Below, piece after piece: positions 46,294 to 58,897 of a stretch of 64,000 nt of DNA (its first letter is position 1; every line of letters begins with the position of its first letter). The position numbers and the translations under genes are program-made. Origin of the DNA: Leptodontidium sp. MPI-SDFR-AT-0119 (lineage: Eukaryota > Ascomycota > Leotiomycetes > Helotiales > Leptodontidiaceae); NCBI GenBank assembly GCA_020726505.1, contig JAHLEZ010000002.1, positions 4,154,001-4,218,000 of the forward strand. Reading direction: 5' to 3'. A model generated the notes under the pieces. The model searched no databases. It was not told where the DNA came from and saw nothing but the letters and a program-made list of their open reading frames with translations.

Positions 46294-49200
46294 CATGGGC
46301 GTTGGCGTCGTCGACATGGACATGGGTATGGGCGTGGCGGCGGCGACAATGACAAGTAATGGCAGTCTCAGTAAATCGACCTCCAGTACAGTAGTACTGT
46401 ACGGAGTAGAGTCCAAACAGCAAAATAGCCTGCCTTCCTCCCTGGGTTTGCACGTCTCTGAGCATGGCCTGTCCACAGGGACTACTATGGAAATGGAACT
46501 CCTGGTTTGAGGCCTCACTGGACAGGACACCTCAGGTACAGTACCGCTCTCGCTCAACTTGGAATTAGATCATCGTCTCCTCGAATAGTTTTGTTTTAGC
46601 TATTTAGTCGTTGCACAGCCTCCTCAAGTTCCCACTTATTCTTTCCACTTATTAGACGTTGTGTTTTATTTGCCCTGTCTGCCCAGCCCTGCACTGTCCT
46701 CATAAACCTTGTCTGGTCTTTCTCCTCTGCCTCTGCCTCATCTCTTCCCCCCATCCTATCCTATCGCATCCTTGCCCCTACTCCCTGCTCCAGAGATCTC
46801 TGTCCCGCAGAGGCCCGCACCCTGCCCTGCCCCCATTCCTTGTCGTCTTATGTGTAACCAAGAGCCAGGGCCGTAAGGCGAAAGGATGGATCGTGGTCAG
46901 GGTACAGGTTGGTGGGTGGTTGTGCGGTGTGTAAGAATGGAGTGGAGAGAGTGGAGTGGGAGAAGGGCCGGCAGCACCATCGTGAATGGAAGGGCTGCAG
47001 CATGATGGTGGTGGGTACGGTGAACATGGCTTGCTTGACAGTTGACTCGTCGACGACAACACTGTCTGCATCCGTTGATTATGGTCAGTACTGTACCGTA
47101 TGAAGCAGGTGATAGCTCATCAGGCCGATGCCTCCCGGATTACAGTACCAGAAGTTGGATCCAATGGAGTGTGGGAGTAGATGAGGGTGAGAGCAGGGCT
47201 CGTTGCTTTGCATGTAACGAATCTGTATTAGAAGTAGAGTTCTACCTCCCTGTTTCTTTCAAATATCCTTCAATACTTTTTTTTCACTTCGTTATGGTTC
47301 GTCTTATCCTCCTCCACAATCGGCTACCTCCTCTTGTTCTTACTCATCCAAGCCCTGTTTCGTACGGTAAGTAAGTACCGCATTCTTCATGATTTCAGAC
47401 CTCTTCTGCTCTGCAGCTCTTCCCAAGCGCACTCAATTTGATTTCACGAACATTGCGAAGGTGCACTCTCTGACGGCGCTTCCCCGAACTGGACCGTCTC
47501 TTCTCCCAAGATCACGCACGATATCAGGAAGTGAAAGCTCCTGAACTCATGAGTCTGGCCCCTGGAGGATTTTGACATCACTCCATCACCCTCTCTCGTC
47601 TTTTCCCCACGCTCTCTTGAGCGGGCAGCAACTGCACGATCAGGGATGTGCCGAGGTGTCCAATGATGAAGGAAGGTCAGCACCATCATCCAGGGCTGTC
47701 TCGCGGGGTTTGAAGGATGGCGGTCAGGGTGTTGGTGCGTTGGTGCAGGGGGCCTCATGCAGGGATTTGCGAGCTCCAGTTCCTTCAATCGAGTTGACAC
47801 CTTCAGCCCTATGTATCCCTCTTGGCGCCTCAAGCCATTTCCTGTGCCCGGCAGGCAAAGGCAAGGTTAGCCAGCCCGGAGAGGTTGCGAGGCCGCAAGG
47901 TCACACCCGGCCCTTTTCTCCTCATTGTTGAAGTTCCCGAGGCTCATGCTCGTCGTCGCCTCATCACTACTTCAGTACAGCTTACTTTATTTGTGATCTA
48001 ATCATCTTGAACCTCAGTCATACCGAGCAGCGGCACCAATCCTGGGCTTGCTTGATGACTGATGTTACAGAGGCAGCTGAGCCGGGGCACCGCAGCGTTT
48101 AATTGTCTACTTGTTGTGCTCGCCGCTTCCCTGGATACGATGGGGGGTTATAAAGTCGATCCCTAGTGGTTGAATGTCAATCGAGTCTGTTGGAGGCTTG
48201 GAAAAGGAAAGTGAAGAACGAACAACCGGTGCAAGTTCGAGAAACCCAACAAAAGGATGATTTGGCGTATATTGAGAGGCGTGCCTTGAAATTTGGAACC
48301 CCTTATTCCGCAATTGGCTATATTACGAATGGCCAATTGAAATGCCTAATAGAAATTGCGTTCTGCAGTTATGCAGCCTTCGAAAGAGCCTGCTGGTGAT
48401 ACTGCAGCTGAATGCAGCCAACGACTCGCTTCGTCTCCAGACTGAGTCTTGATCTTCCGCTGCGCCACCACCCAAGACCCTTGATAAATGGAGAAAATTG
48501 GAGTCGAGTTACGAATCGATGGCAAATTTCCTTCTGTCCTCGCTGTGCCAAGTAGATTCACATGCTGTGTCCCAAACACCACCTTCACTTTGTCTGAGAC
48601 GATTCACACTTCCAGGTTTGATGCCATCCAAACTCCCGCGGATGAATTACGGCCCCCTTGGTTACCTCGTTCGTCAATTGACTTTCTCCTGTGTTTCCCA
48701 ACCCCCTTGATAAGCAGTTTTCAATCCTTCAATCCCCAATCTAGAAATTGACATGCTGATACGGAAAAAAGTGCCTCTGTACTGCATGAGGCACAGTTAG
48801 TCAATTACAGGTAAGATCTATATTCTCGAAAGGTCTAACTCTGCCCGGAACTTACCAGGCCTGGTAAGTTCCGATTTATTGAACTCTCAAAGTCTCCGAA
48901 GATCCATAAGCTATCTTGCTTCTAGAAGGTAGATGCTGGTGCTGAGATTGAATCGCTCTCCTCGGGGCATTTCTCGGCATATTTCTGAAATTCAAATAAA
49001 TACAAGGCTAGCTTTTCGGACTTTACGACGTGAGTCAAGAAGACAGCTTTCGTTTAGTTACTTTCGCCGGCATGTCTCTATGGTGCTATTACCTCATTTG
49101 CATCATTTTGCCAGGGGAAGCAACGTCAGCAAATCGATCGCAATAACAGTAGGCAGAATCTAAATACAAATCACAGAAGATTCTACTCGCGCGGCTATGA

Positions 49201-49942
49201 TCACGCTGATCAGGAACTATCTAATGAGATCTAGACGCCACGAGGCCAGGCACTTGACAAGGCACTAGGCGGCACTTTCTGTTTTCTGGAAGATCAGTTA
49301 GTCAGTAGTGGCATCTGGTGGTGTGCCTTAACTTTAGGACTGCCGGGCGAGATCGTCACAGTCTTTGCGAGTCGACAACGATGAGGCCTCACGCTAATGA
49401 CTCGAGGCTACCAAGGTTTTTGAGTTCGACCTTTCCCAGCAAAAGCAAGCATGGGCTCGTGGGATTCGCTGCCCCCCTCCCTCGGCAAGAGGGGAAATCT
49501 TGTTCAGATGCATGTGCAACGGTTCGTGGCTGCGATGCTCCTAGCCAATGGCTATACGGAAGACTGCTTTCTGCCTTTCGTGGCTGGAGATACAGTGGCT
49601 GGATTTCAATAAGTTCTTCCATACGGAGTATCTCGCAAGATCAAAGCGCGAGCCAGAGATATGCCAGCAAGTCGATGTCGATGCATGCCAGCTGCAGAAC
49701 AGAGCCAGCAAAGCAAAGCAAAGCCAAGCAAATAATCAACTCCCAGCCTATGAAGACGGGCTCTGGCTCCCACACGTTCGGAACCTCGTCTCCATTGCTC
49801 CAATGGGCTTCGGCTTCCGACTCCAAGATATGCGTGTGATAGGCGGCCCTAAGACAGATCTGGCTCGGATCAGTACGGTACGATACTGTACTAACTACCT
49901 GCTTACCCTGCACAGCTAGTTAGTTGTCCAGCCTGAACCTGC

Positions 49943-49966
49943 GGGAAGGGAAGGGAAGGGAAGGGA
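49943..49966. repeat. GGGAA tandem repeat, possible G-quadruplex
   Basis: Five GGG runs separated by AA lie on the plus strand. A similar block is at 40503-40519. Confidence 0.8.
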
Positions 49967-52900
49967 GGAAGTGGCCGCGATGCACATGGACCAAGAAACT
50001 TACTGTACGGAGTACTTCCCTGTCCTGAGCCCGAGACCGAGCCCGCGATCGTCAGCCCTGAGCGAACACGAGTTCGGGAGCCGGCTAGGAAAGGACTCGA
50101 GCATGGGCACGCACTGGACAGGGCTGCTTCAGCCTTCTCTTCTCTTTGCCATAGCGGAGATTAGCCTCGTCCATAAGGAGATGCAACTTCCCAAAGCAGC
50201 CCCATTAGCACACGCTTTCTCTTGCCAGCTCCCCAAAAAGAGCACATTCCGTTCTATCGATTCCGTATTCTTCGACGTTCTGAGACCCTTTCGGATATTG
50301 AACCCTAATTATAGCGAGCCAGCGGTGAAAAACAACTTAGAGGCCGTTCTGCGCACACATGCATACGGATGTAGAGCTGAATCCTTCTGCCCTACGAGGA
50401 TGGCACTAGAATCCAAGCTGTGGGGTGGGTGCAGCCAGGCCGAACCGGCCTCGACTTACCAAGCATCATGTAAGCTGCGACCCAATACTACCAATCATAA
50501 AGTGCGCATCCAGCGAGGTTGGGAGAAACCACCTTGTTGCACCAGGCCAGCCCTGATTCGAGGGCCACGGCGGAGCCTGAAGCGAATCCTGGCACCTGCC
50601 CTGTGCATGGTGCATGGTGCAGCGTGCAGCTCAGCTCGAGGTACCCCTCCTCAGCCCTGGAGGGGGACAATACTTCCTCCAGCACAACATACGATACGTA
50701 CCTGAGGCGTGAGACCCTACCGCCACCGACCCCAAAGCCAATTCAATCTCATGATCTAATCTGTTACCAATCCCCCGGATACGAGTACGGTACTCAACAG
50801 TCCATAATTGTGGGTATGTAGATGGCTAGAGAGGTGCAGACTTCAGCTCCCCCTATTTTGAATTTAGGCGAGGGTGGTGCACTTCGACAACACCTCTTCA
50901 CCAACACCACCGCCACTCATCCACCCACATCTCGAGGACTCGTCTGCTCGCTCCTAAATCGATCACCAATCCCTACCCAGCCTCCAAGTCAGCCCGGCCG
51001 ACGCAATGCAAGCGGCATGCAGCGAGTGCGGGCCGAAGTAGGTAGGTATGGTACGCATCCGAAGAACGCCGGCGGAAGCTCTGATTGACTGAAATCTGGT
51101 GAACCACAATGTGCGTCTGGGACGGGGATCCTGGACGGGCTGGACCAATGGAAGGCCCCAATGTCTTTTCCATGCTGAAGCAGAATGTTATTTTGGTCTG
51201 GAAATGCCATGTCAGACGCCTGCGACAAATGCTATCTTCGTTCTTGACGGCGCAACGCAACCGCGGACAAGAATAGAGTCGGTGAGATGCCTTCACATTT
51301 GACTGCCGCGCGCAAATGCGTGTAGGGCTCAAATCTCACTGTTCCTACCTTAGTCACCACATCAGGAGCTCACTACGCCGAATTGTGACGCCATCTGCCA
51401 CATTCGCAGACTGAAGGCTGACCAGCAGTTCGTTCTGACAATTGCAGGTCCAAGGTTCAAGGTCTAACTACTGCCAGCCAAGATGCAACTTCTTTCATCA
51501 AGCACTAATTCTCGCCTTGGAATTTTCACACTTGTGGAAAGTTCCGCCTTAATTTGCCTTAACACGCGTCCTCTGTTCTACTGCTTTTGTCAATATCGTG
51601 CATTGTCAACTCGCCGGAGGGTCATTATGTTTAGCCTTCCAGTGACCTCTGCAAGGCCTGGCCTGCTTCGGAGAAATATAATTTGTAAAAAAAGTCTTGG
51701 GGGATCTGCACGTCACGATTCGAAACCAGGAAATCTGCAGGGCGTTTTGCTGGTAGCCAACGACATCGAATCAAAGCCGTCTTGAATCGTAACGAAGTAT
51801 TATGGACACGAAATAACCTCCGCAAACGGACCTACTGGCAAACGAATGACATTTGCAGGCTCTTTCATTGGGGAGATGTTAGAAGTAATAGATTAGTCAC
51901 AGGTCCTGGGGCCGATATGTCGCGCTGGACACCAAAATCTACACCGTAAGAGGGGCAAACCACCATGGGGATTGAAGAAGCGAATCAGAAAGTCCCATGG
52001 CCGAATCATGACCTGATCACCGTGACAGTCTTATCTTGAGGAGACGTTAAGCCATGGCAAGGCTGACCACTCAATCGGCTTAGTATGTCCGAGCCGTGTT
52101 TCGGTCCCGTGAGATGGGAACCGGCAAAGGGACTGACCCTGACGGACTTAATTAAGCCCTGCTATAAATCCGACTGGGCTAAGAACAGGCTGGTAGTAAC
52201 ACTTCCCGGCTCCTGGGAACCGCGCTTGCAATTCAGGTCGGCGATTACATGCTGACTAGTAGATAGAATGATCACCAGATGCCTGGCAATGAGATCTGAA
52301 CTTGCCCAAGGAGTAAGGGCCCCAAGATCCAAGATATCAATGACACATATCCAGCCTTACTGCTGGGCGGCCGCATGAAACAAACTCTCATGCAAACGCC
52401 AAAAGCCGTTCCAAGAATCTTAGGAAGTTGGATGGCAGTGCATAGCGGAAGGGGGGGTTTTCAGCTGAAAAAGCCACCTGCTTTGCCAATGCTAGGCCTC
52501 GCGTCACACGAACTTTTTACTTTCTTGGATGATGTTGAATTGACGCCACTACTGATCAAAGCAAACGAGCAAGTACGAATTCTTGTGTAACCTCGTAAAA
52601 CAACGACCTTTGTTTTCCCAGTTGGGCGAAATAGGAAGGCGGGTAGTTTTCTCCACAAAAAGATAACATTCCTCAGTAGTGATCGGAACTATACTTCCAG
52701 TCGTCCCCTATCCCGCTGCTAAGAGGTTTTCGTCAGCCTTGTAAGCCATGAATAATGAATTGCTGATCAGGTTCTTTTGTAACTTCCCAAGTCACTAACA
52801 AGTATCTTCGGTGTGTCTTTTCAGAAGATCCACTTTGATAGAATATCACGGCCGATTAACCGCGCAACGTAGCATAAAAACTGCAAATGAATGACAAGGA

Positions 52901-53562
52901 CATGCTCATCTTCCCGTTCCCCACGGATGACTCGGAAATTTCCCCATTCATTAATTCACCGATGGGTGACGACTGAAAGGCCAGGACTTGGGTTCGACGG
53001 CTAGGGCGTGTAGGGACTGAAGCGCGCCAGGGACGGAGAACAAGGTTGCTTTAGGGAGGTGGATAATTGGCGTCCTCGTGGAGCAGCAGGCATTAGATAT
53101 CAATACAATGCGGCAGTCAGTGCCACGGCAGATCACCATCGATCATGTTTCATGAGATGTGATGTTTGTTCTCCGAAACAATTTAATAAGGCCGAATGGC
53201 GAACATGCCTGAGGCAGGGATATCACTAGTAGAATTGAACTTGGAAGCCCTAAATCATCGCCAATCGAGCTGACAAGGATTTCAAGATCAAAAAGCGGGA
53301 TAACAAAAGTGCAAAGAACATCTGAAGATAGCATTACGAAACAGCGCAGCTAGCGAGTAGCCTATCATCGCCTGATTGTTTTGAGCCCCCTATTCAACCT
53401 GCACTGCAGACCGAGGCTGTTTGAACGTCGGACGTCGATCAGGCAATTTGTGGGCAAGGACGAAGGAACCGACGCAACGAGGGCTTTGGCCACCAGGAGA
53501 AGCATCAAACTGAGACTTCCAAGAAGGCAGGCAAAGTGGATTACAGGCCGCCTCCATCAAAC

Positions 53563-55284
53563 ATGGCGCTCTCGCGAGTTCCAGGGGACGAGGACCTGTA
53601 CGTTGGTGGGTATGTACAATTTCCATATTTTGTGCGTTTGCCACTTCGGCCTCACTTTCCAAATTATCATCCATTCCACGTGATGACCGCACTCATTTCC
53701 TTCTCTGGGTGGTACTGTGGCTTCAATACGATGCAGAAGTCTACACACTCCCAAAATCGATATTGTGGACGAAGAGAATATCAGAGCTAACAAAGCGGAC
53801 AGCATCTTCACTTTGCGCCGGAAATCGGCTCTGGAGAAGACAGGAATCACCCACATCGTCTCGGTGTTGAAGTACGATTTCAAGGACTTTGAAGATTGGG
53901 ACAAGTACGAGCATCTGAGCATCGAGGTTGATGATGTCGATGATGAGAATCTGTTGGGGGAGTTTGAGAGGACGGGAAAGTTCATCGAGGAGGGCTTGAG
54001 TGAAAAGGATGGCAAGAAAGGAGGGGTATTAGTTCATTGGTGAGTTGCTTTCTCCACTCTCTGGAGTTTCTGCTCAGGGGCTCAGTCATGGTATTTGGCG
54101 GGGTGGCCATGGTTTTTGACGGGATGGGTGAGAGTGCACCAAGCAGCACCACCCAAGTTCCCGATATCGTGGAGGAGAGGATGAGATGAGCTTTCCACAG
54201 TCTGCAACACGATGTGGTCATGATTTTATTCCTTTCCTGTCAAGGAGAGTCCCATAGGAGGGGGATTAGGTCCAGAATGCACGGCCAAAGGCTGGTCATT
54301 GTTTTCATGCAAGTTGATCTCGCTAACCCTTTTCCCCAGCGCAATGGGCAAATCCCGCTCTGTCACCGTTACAATAGCATATCTCCTTCGCAAATATCCA
54401 CACCATACAGTCAAGTCCGCACTTGAGTTGATACGAGAATCTAGACCCATCGCCGAACCCAACGATGGCTTCATGGCTCAGCTCCAACTCTATAAGGAGA
54501 TGGGTTGTCCACGTGATATCGAGGGTCACCCAAAATATCAGAGATGGCTCTATGATCAAGAAGTCGGCTTGGCTCTTGCAGCGGGTATGGCACCGGAGCG
54601 AGTTCGATTTAGGGATGAAGAGGAGCACGTCGAGAGGGAAATTGGGGGTAAAGAGGTCGAGTTGCGATGCAGAAAGTGTCGGTACGTGTTGTGCTCTCAG
54701 CACTTTCTCCTCCTTTGACTTTCTTTAAACCATGCCTTTCCCATTTTGGGCTACAGTTTGTTTGTAATTTTCATTCCAAGAAATCTTTTTATGGTCCCTT
54801 TCCATTCTATCTCTGGGCATAGGCTAACACTCCATCCAGACGCACTTTAGCAACAACTCCGTATCTCGTTGATCACCTTCCCAAGCCATCCAAGACCCAG
54901 TCTTCGCCAGCGGATGGACGGATATCTTCACTTAACCCGTCTCTACCACCTCCCGCGCTCCATAGTGCCTGCACTCACCACTTCCTGCACCCTGTCTCTT
55001 GGATGCGGCCGGCTCTCGAGCAAGGATTGTTGAGCGGCCGCTTGGAGTGTCCAAACCCGAAATGCGGAGGTCAACTCGGACGTTATGCATGGCAGGGTAT
55101 GCGGTGTAGCTGCGGGGTATGGGTATGTCCAGCATTCAGTCTGCAAAAGGGACGTGTCGACGAGGTCACAAAAAAGGTTGAGCAGGGTAATGGCAAATCA
55201 GGGAATGTGGGGGATAGGACCGAGACAGGAACAGGTCATGGTATTAGGCTACCACCGGGAATGAAGGGAATGGAGAATCTGTAG
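53563..55284 (+). CDS. YVH1: Dual-specificity phosphatase Yvh1 (60S ribosome maturation)
   Basis: Exons 53563-53609, 53803-54039, 54340-54681 and 54840-55284 give 356 aa. The N-terminus MALSRVPGDEDLYVGG joins to IFTLRRKSALEKTGITHIVS, the canonical start of Yvh1. The catalytic loop HC-AMGKSRS is split by the 300-nt second intron. The C-terminal zinc-binding domain shows RCRKCRRTLATTPYLVDH, CTHHFLHPVSWM, and ECPNPKCGGQLGRYAWQG followed by CSCGVWVCPAF. Yvh1 displaces Mrt4 from pre-60S particles so that the stalk can assemble; the zinc domain, not the phosphatase activity, is needed for this. Acceptor at 53802 chosen for the family match and a GCTAAC branch point just before; an upstream acceptor at 53736 would add 22 residues in frame. 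Confidence 0.92.
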
Positions 55285-57138
55285 GAACTGGAGGGGGTGG
55301 GGGAACTAGATTGAAGATTCGAAGACTTCAACTACAGAAATACAGAAGTGCATGAACTGGAAGGAGCCTAATTTGTCGCTTCACGGCACAGCATGGATTT
55401 TCATTGGACTCCTATGCAGGTCAGGTCAGCACGTTCTCGACCGGCACGCGCCGCTGTCGCTCGGTATCGAGCAAACCTGGAAGCTTTTGATGCCGTCGAG
55501 GACCATTCGAGAATAGATCCCGATAGCTAGCACTTGATAGGCGTTCAAGTATGGATAAGTACGACCAGCGCACTCGCAGTATGCATCACTCGGAAGCGGC
55601 ACGGTGAGACCTACATGAGGAACCACGGTGCGAATTCCTGATTTGATGATGAATCAATACTCGTGATAGCTTCCTGTTTCTGGCTCCCGCGGTAAGCCCT
55701 AGATGATTCGTAGATTGGAAAGAGCAAGATAGACCATACACCGCAACGTTAACTTGCATGATACAAAACACGGAAAGACCAGACTGCTGGAATTCCGTCA
55801 GCCTAACTCGCCGTTCTGACCGAATGTCCCGTGTTGCGCTCAGGACATGTAGAGAGACGTTCAAGTAAAACCAAGAGATTATGATTAGATGGCACCGCAC
55901 CGTAACGCCAGATGTGGATAGAGCTCGCTCTCCTGCCCTATGGGCAGCATGCTTTGCTGACACAGGATGACTAGAGAAGCTCTACTATAAGATATCATGT
56001 TTAATGAGATACGCGGGGAGCCGAAGTAGTGTGTGTTGTTCCTCCACTGAGGCTGTCATCATGACACAACGTAAAGGGTCTGAGGCATCCAAGTCATCCA
56101 GGTCAAGCCGGACATAATGACATATTCCCCGGCCGCGACATGCACCTCCATCGAGTCTTGGATCTCCTCAGGCCGCTCTGCTTCCTGGCCCGCTTTACCA
56201 ATGGAATGTGAGATGTATCTGGAAATATCAAGCGAACTCTGCTGACAAGCGGGGTTCGCTGTTGGATCTTCATCACCAAGAAGACCCGAAAAGCCCAGAG
56301 AGGGGTTGGAGGACTCATATTGAGTCAAGAAATGTGGCTGGTGTCAAGGATGGTAAAGGCTGAAGAGTAAGCACTAACACAAAGAGGCCTTCAAGATGCA
56401 AGCGAACTGAAGACCCCACTCTGCAAGGCTGGATACCCTCACGAGACTCCATCTACCTGCCTTACCTCGTTTGCTCAAAATGGCTTGATTGAATTTTTAT
56501 TGTCTTAAGCCAGATTGTGGCATCTTGTAGAGCTAGCTCGACGGAGACAGGGCGTTCCGCCATCAATAACGTCGGCCGACCGCAAGGCAGCGCGATTCAG
56601 CCTGGTGACTGCCGTGTAAGCGATCGATCATCTTTGATTTGTCTACCAGGATAAGATACAGGGTGTGTGGGCAGAGCCTGGTCAAAGCCAATACATCCTT
56701 GCTGATTTCAAGGCACATGGCAGACGGACTGGACGGGTCGATCTTCTCAGGGATGCATCTCATCGGCGCTCTCGCTCTTCGATGGCATGATTCAATTTTC
56801 AGAGCAATGACGTGTCTTGAAGAAGTCAGCCTGCCCAGACTGAAAAGGAAGTGGTCGCGTTGCGCAAACGGAGTTGATGCCAAAAAAGAGAAGTATCGCC
56901 AGTTTGGGGCTGACTGTACTAGCTCTCACTGGGTTATTGACCAGTCTGGTACAAATCCCAAATGGCTCGGCGTGCCCGAACAAACCGGTGAAGTAGGTTT
57001 CTGGCAAGCCATAGACCTTTGAGACTCTAGATGTTGGCCAGAGGAGATAGAGCATATTTGGATCACGTGACCCATGCTAATGTGCCAATCGAGGCCTTTG
57101 CATCCGTGGATGGAGCATGGCACGGCAGCATGGTCCGT
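55285..57138. other. Convergent gene-poor region
   Basis: 1.85 kb between the stops of YVH1 and VFA1. Open frames of 90-127 codons on both strands overlap and begin at non-ATG codons. No gene, RNA or repeat is supported. Confidence 0.5.
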
Positions 57139-57790
57139 TTAGGGAAAGCCTTTCGGGACTTGTGGAAAGAGATTCGGGTTCTGAAGACGTTCCCTGTTGC
57201 GCTTTGCAATCTCTGCATTTCTCTTCTTCTCGATTCGCTGTTGGTAGAACGTCTTCTGCAGAGCGAACACCCTGGGCTCTTCCTCAACCGGGGTAGGTGC
57301 GGCCTCGTCGGACTTTTTCTATATGATATCTGGTTAATAATCTTCTTTGATACTGGGGGCGGATCTTGCGCACCTTTTCTTCCTCCTTCTTGTCCGCGGC
57401 CTTTTCATCCTTATCCTTATCCTTGTCCTTGTCCTTATCTTTCTCCTTTTCCTTCGCTGACTCTTTCTCTTTTTTCTTCTTCTGCTTCTCTTCAAATTCT
57501 TGCTTAAGCCGTTCAACTTCGGCATCCATCTCCTTCTTCTTCTTAGCGGCCACCGCAGCTTCGTCGATGATGGGACTGCAGAACCCCTTATCCTTGAGGT
57601 GCGCGGGACAAACATAGAAGAAATCCTAGGGGTAGATAAGCATCAGGCATAGCTATGAAGATTCCTGGTGACAGACCTTGTTCTCAGGAGCCACCATTAC
57701 ACTAGTGCTGGGTCTATAACATATTTCGCATGCTTTCGAAGCGGTGTCGGCAACCTTCCGGTGGGTGTAAATGTTGGCGAAAGACGCCAT
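57139..57790 (-). CDS. VFA1: VPS4-associated protein Vfa1
   Basis: Exons 57677-57790, 57374-57625 and 57139-57318 give 181 aa. Exon 1 encodes MASFANIYTHRKVADTASKA with CEICYRPST and exon 2 continues DFFYVCPAHLKDKGFCSPII, together the zinc-binding N-terminus (C-x2-C and C-x2-H) of Vfa1. A highly charged Lys/Glu/Asp repeat follows (KEKDKDKDKDKDKDEK type, about residues 85-115). The last exon encodes EEEPRVFALQKTFYQQRIEK, the C-terminal helix that docks on the Vps4 MIT domain. Vfa1 stimulates the Vps4 ATPase that disassembles ESCRT-III on endosomes. The 55-nt last intron (GTGCGC to ATAG) is required; without it the reading frame stops early. Confidence 0.92.
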
Positions 57791-58205
57791 TGCTGGATAT
57801 CGTTGCAGAGATAATCGTCTTCTTGATGTCTAGCACCGTTCCGTGTGAGTCCGTGGAAATGTGATCGCGGGTTGTGAGATACGAACGACGATGAAGAGTG
57901 TTTGTTGGATGTCGTTGTTGAGAGTCATGTGAAAAGCCAACAAGGCTGGGCTAGCCGCCTTAGCCTGTGGATCCCTGCAATTATGTCTCAAATCCAACAG
58001 CAAGCGTTGCCGAGTTTGAACGACACTTGAAAGTCAACATCACAAGAACCATCTATTATTCCAACGGGGAATTGACGACGCGCTTAAAGAAGCGTAAACG
58101 AATACATGGTTTGCTTTTAAGTAGCACCAGAAAGCTTTGGATTCATTACCAACAGGCCAAGGACAACTTAAGAGAGAAGAGCATTGGCATTTTGGTTAGA
58201 TATCC
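57791..58205. other. Upstream of VFA1
   Basis: Contains the VFA1 promoter. A plus-strand open frame (57967-58263) of 98 codons begins at GTG; it may belong to the decayed gene to its right, but no family is recognised. Confidence 0.4.
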
Positions 58206-58897
58206 ATGCATTCCCATATGGAGGCAGCTGCTGAGCAGTTGGCAGGTGCTCTCTGCCTTTTAGCTGTTATGGAGTTGACAAATGGTTATCCGTCGGTAAC
58301 CCATAAATGGGAGATCTAGCATTCGTAGCGCAAGGTTTTGAGCAAACTCCTCCGGTAAAATTACCAAAAACTGCTATATCCTCTGACTTAAAGGTGAAAG
58401 TATCTCTTCTTAGAAATAGATGTAATGCTATCATTCGGGAATACACTCCTTTGAAAAGTGGGTAGGGCTTTCACGCGCAAAGAATTATTGGGCATCAAAT
58501 TCTGGACAACTCTGTTTCAGCTGCAATTGAATTTAGAAGCGGTAATACGGATGAATCTAGTTGTAGTTCTTCTCTTCAATTGATTATTCCTTTCCGGGGA
58601 TTTGGAGAAGTTGTTTACTTTCGTCAGCGGGGATATAGCAATTAAGCGAGCTGGCTTGGCTCCCCTGATTACCCAACCTCTCAAGCACAACGCTATGGTC
58701 AACCAGTAGCATACAAGATTCTTGAACTTCTTATTGCTTATGATCAACCAGATTTTTATAGTGCAGCTGAATTTTTCAAGAATTTTCCGAATCCTTCACC
58801 AACATTTAATGCCCACACAAAACATGATCCACCTACGTCTTGTTATGTAAAGGCCAAACATTCGTTTCAACCTTTTCAAATAGTTTGGCACAGATGA
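58206..58897 (+). pseudogene. Decayed protein-coding gene, family unknown
   Basis: A reading frame runs from 58307 (ATG) to a TGA at 58895-58897 with only two internal stops (a TAG near 58450 and a TAA at 58643-58645), unusual for about 197 codons of AT-rich DNA. Before it, a second frame from the ATG at 58206 reads MHSHMEAAAEQLAGALCLLA up to about 58315, so a single frameshift would join both. The texture is protein-like (for example SWLGSPDYPTSQAQRYG and AYKILELLIAYDQPDFYS), with no ATG, intron pattern or domain I recognise. I infer a broken gene or mobile-element fragment. An alternative is chance openness. Confidence 0.45.

Larger units (their letters stand above)
45202..53562. other. 8.4 kb gene-poor interval between C2H2 gene and YVH1
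   Basis: No frame reads as a recognisable protein. The longest open stretch (49971-50705, plus) begins at GTG and has no domain or intron pattern. The interval contains an (ATGG)n microsatellite (46271-46293), a GGGAA repeat (49943-49966), three copies of the 13-mer ACTGTACGGAGTA and several GTAC-core palindromes. The part nearest 45201 is probably promoter and leader of the C2H2 gene; the middle may hold non-coding RNA or decayed repeats that cannot be resolved by eye. Confidence 0.5.

Noticed and set aside
49971..50705. 244-codon plus-strand open frame
   Set aside because: Begins at GTG, has no recognisable motif and is flanked by simple repeats; overlapping frames are open too.
56639..57022. 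127-codon plus-strand open frame
   Set aside because: Starts at TTG, overlaps a minus-strand frame and has no family features.
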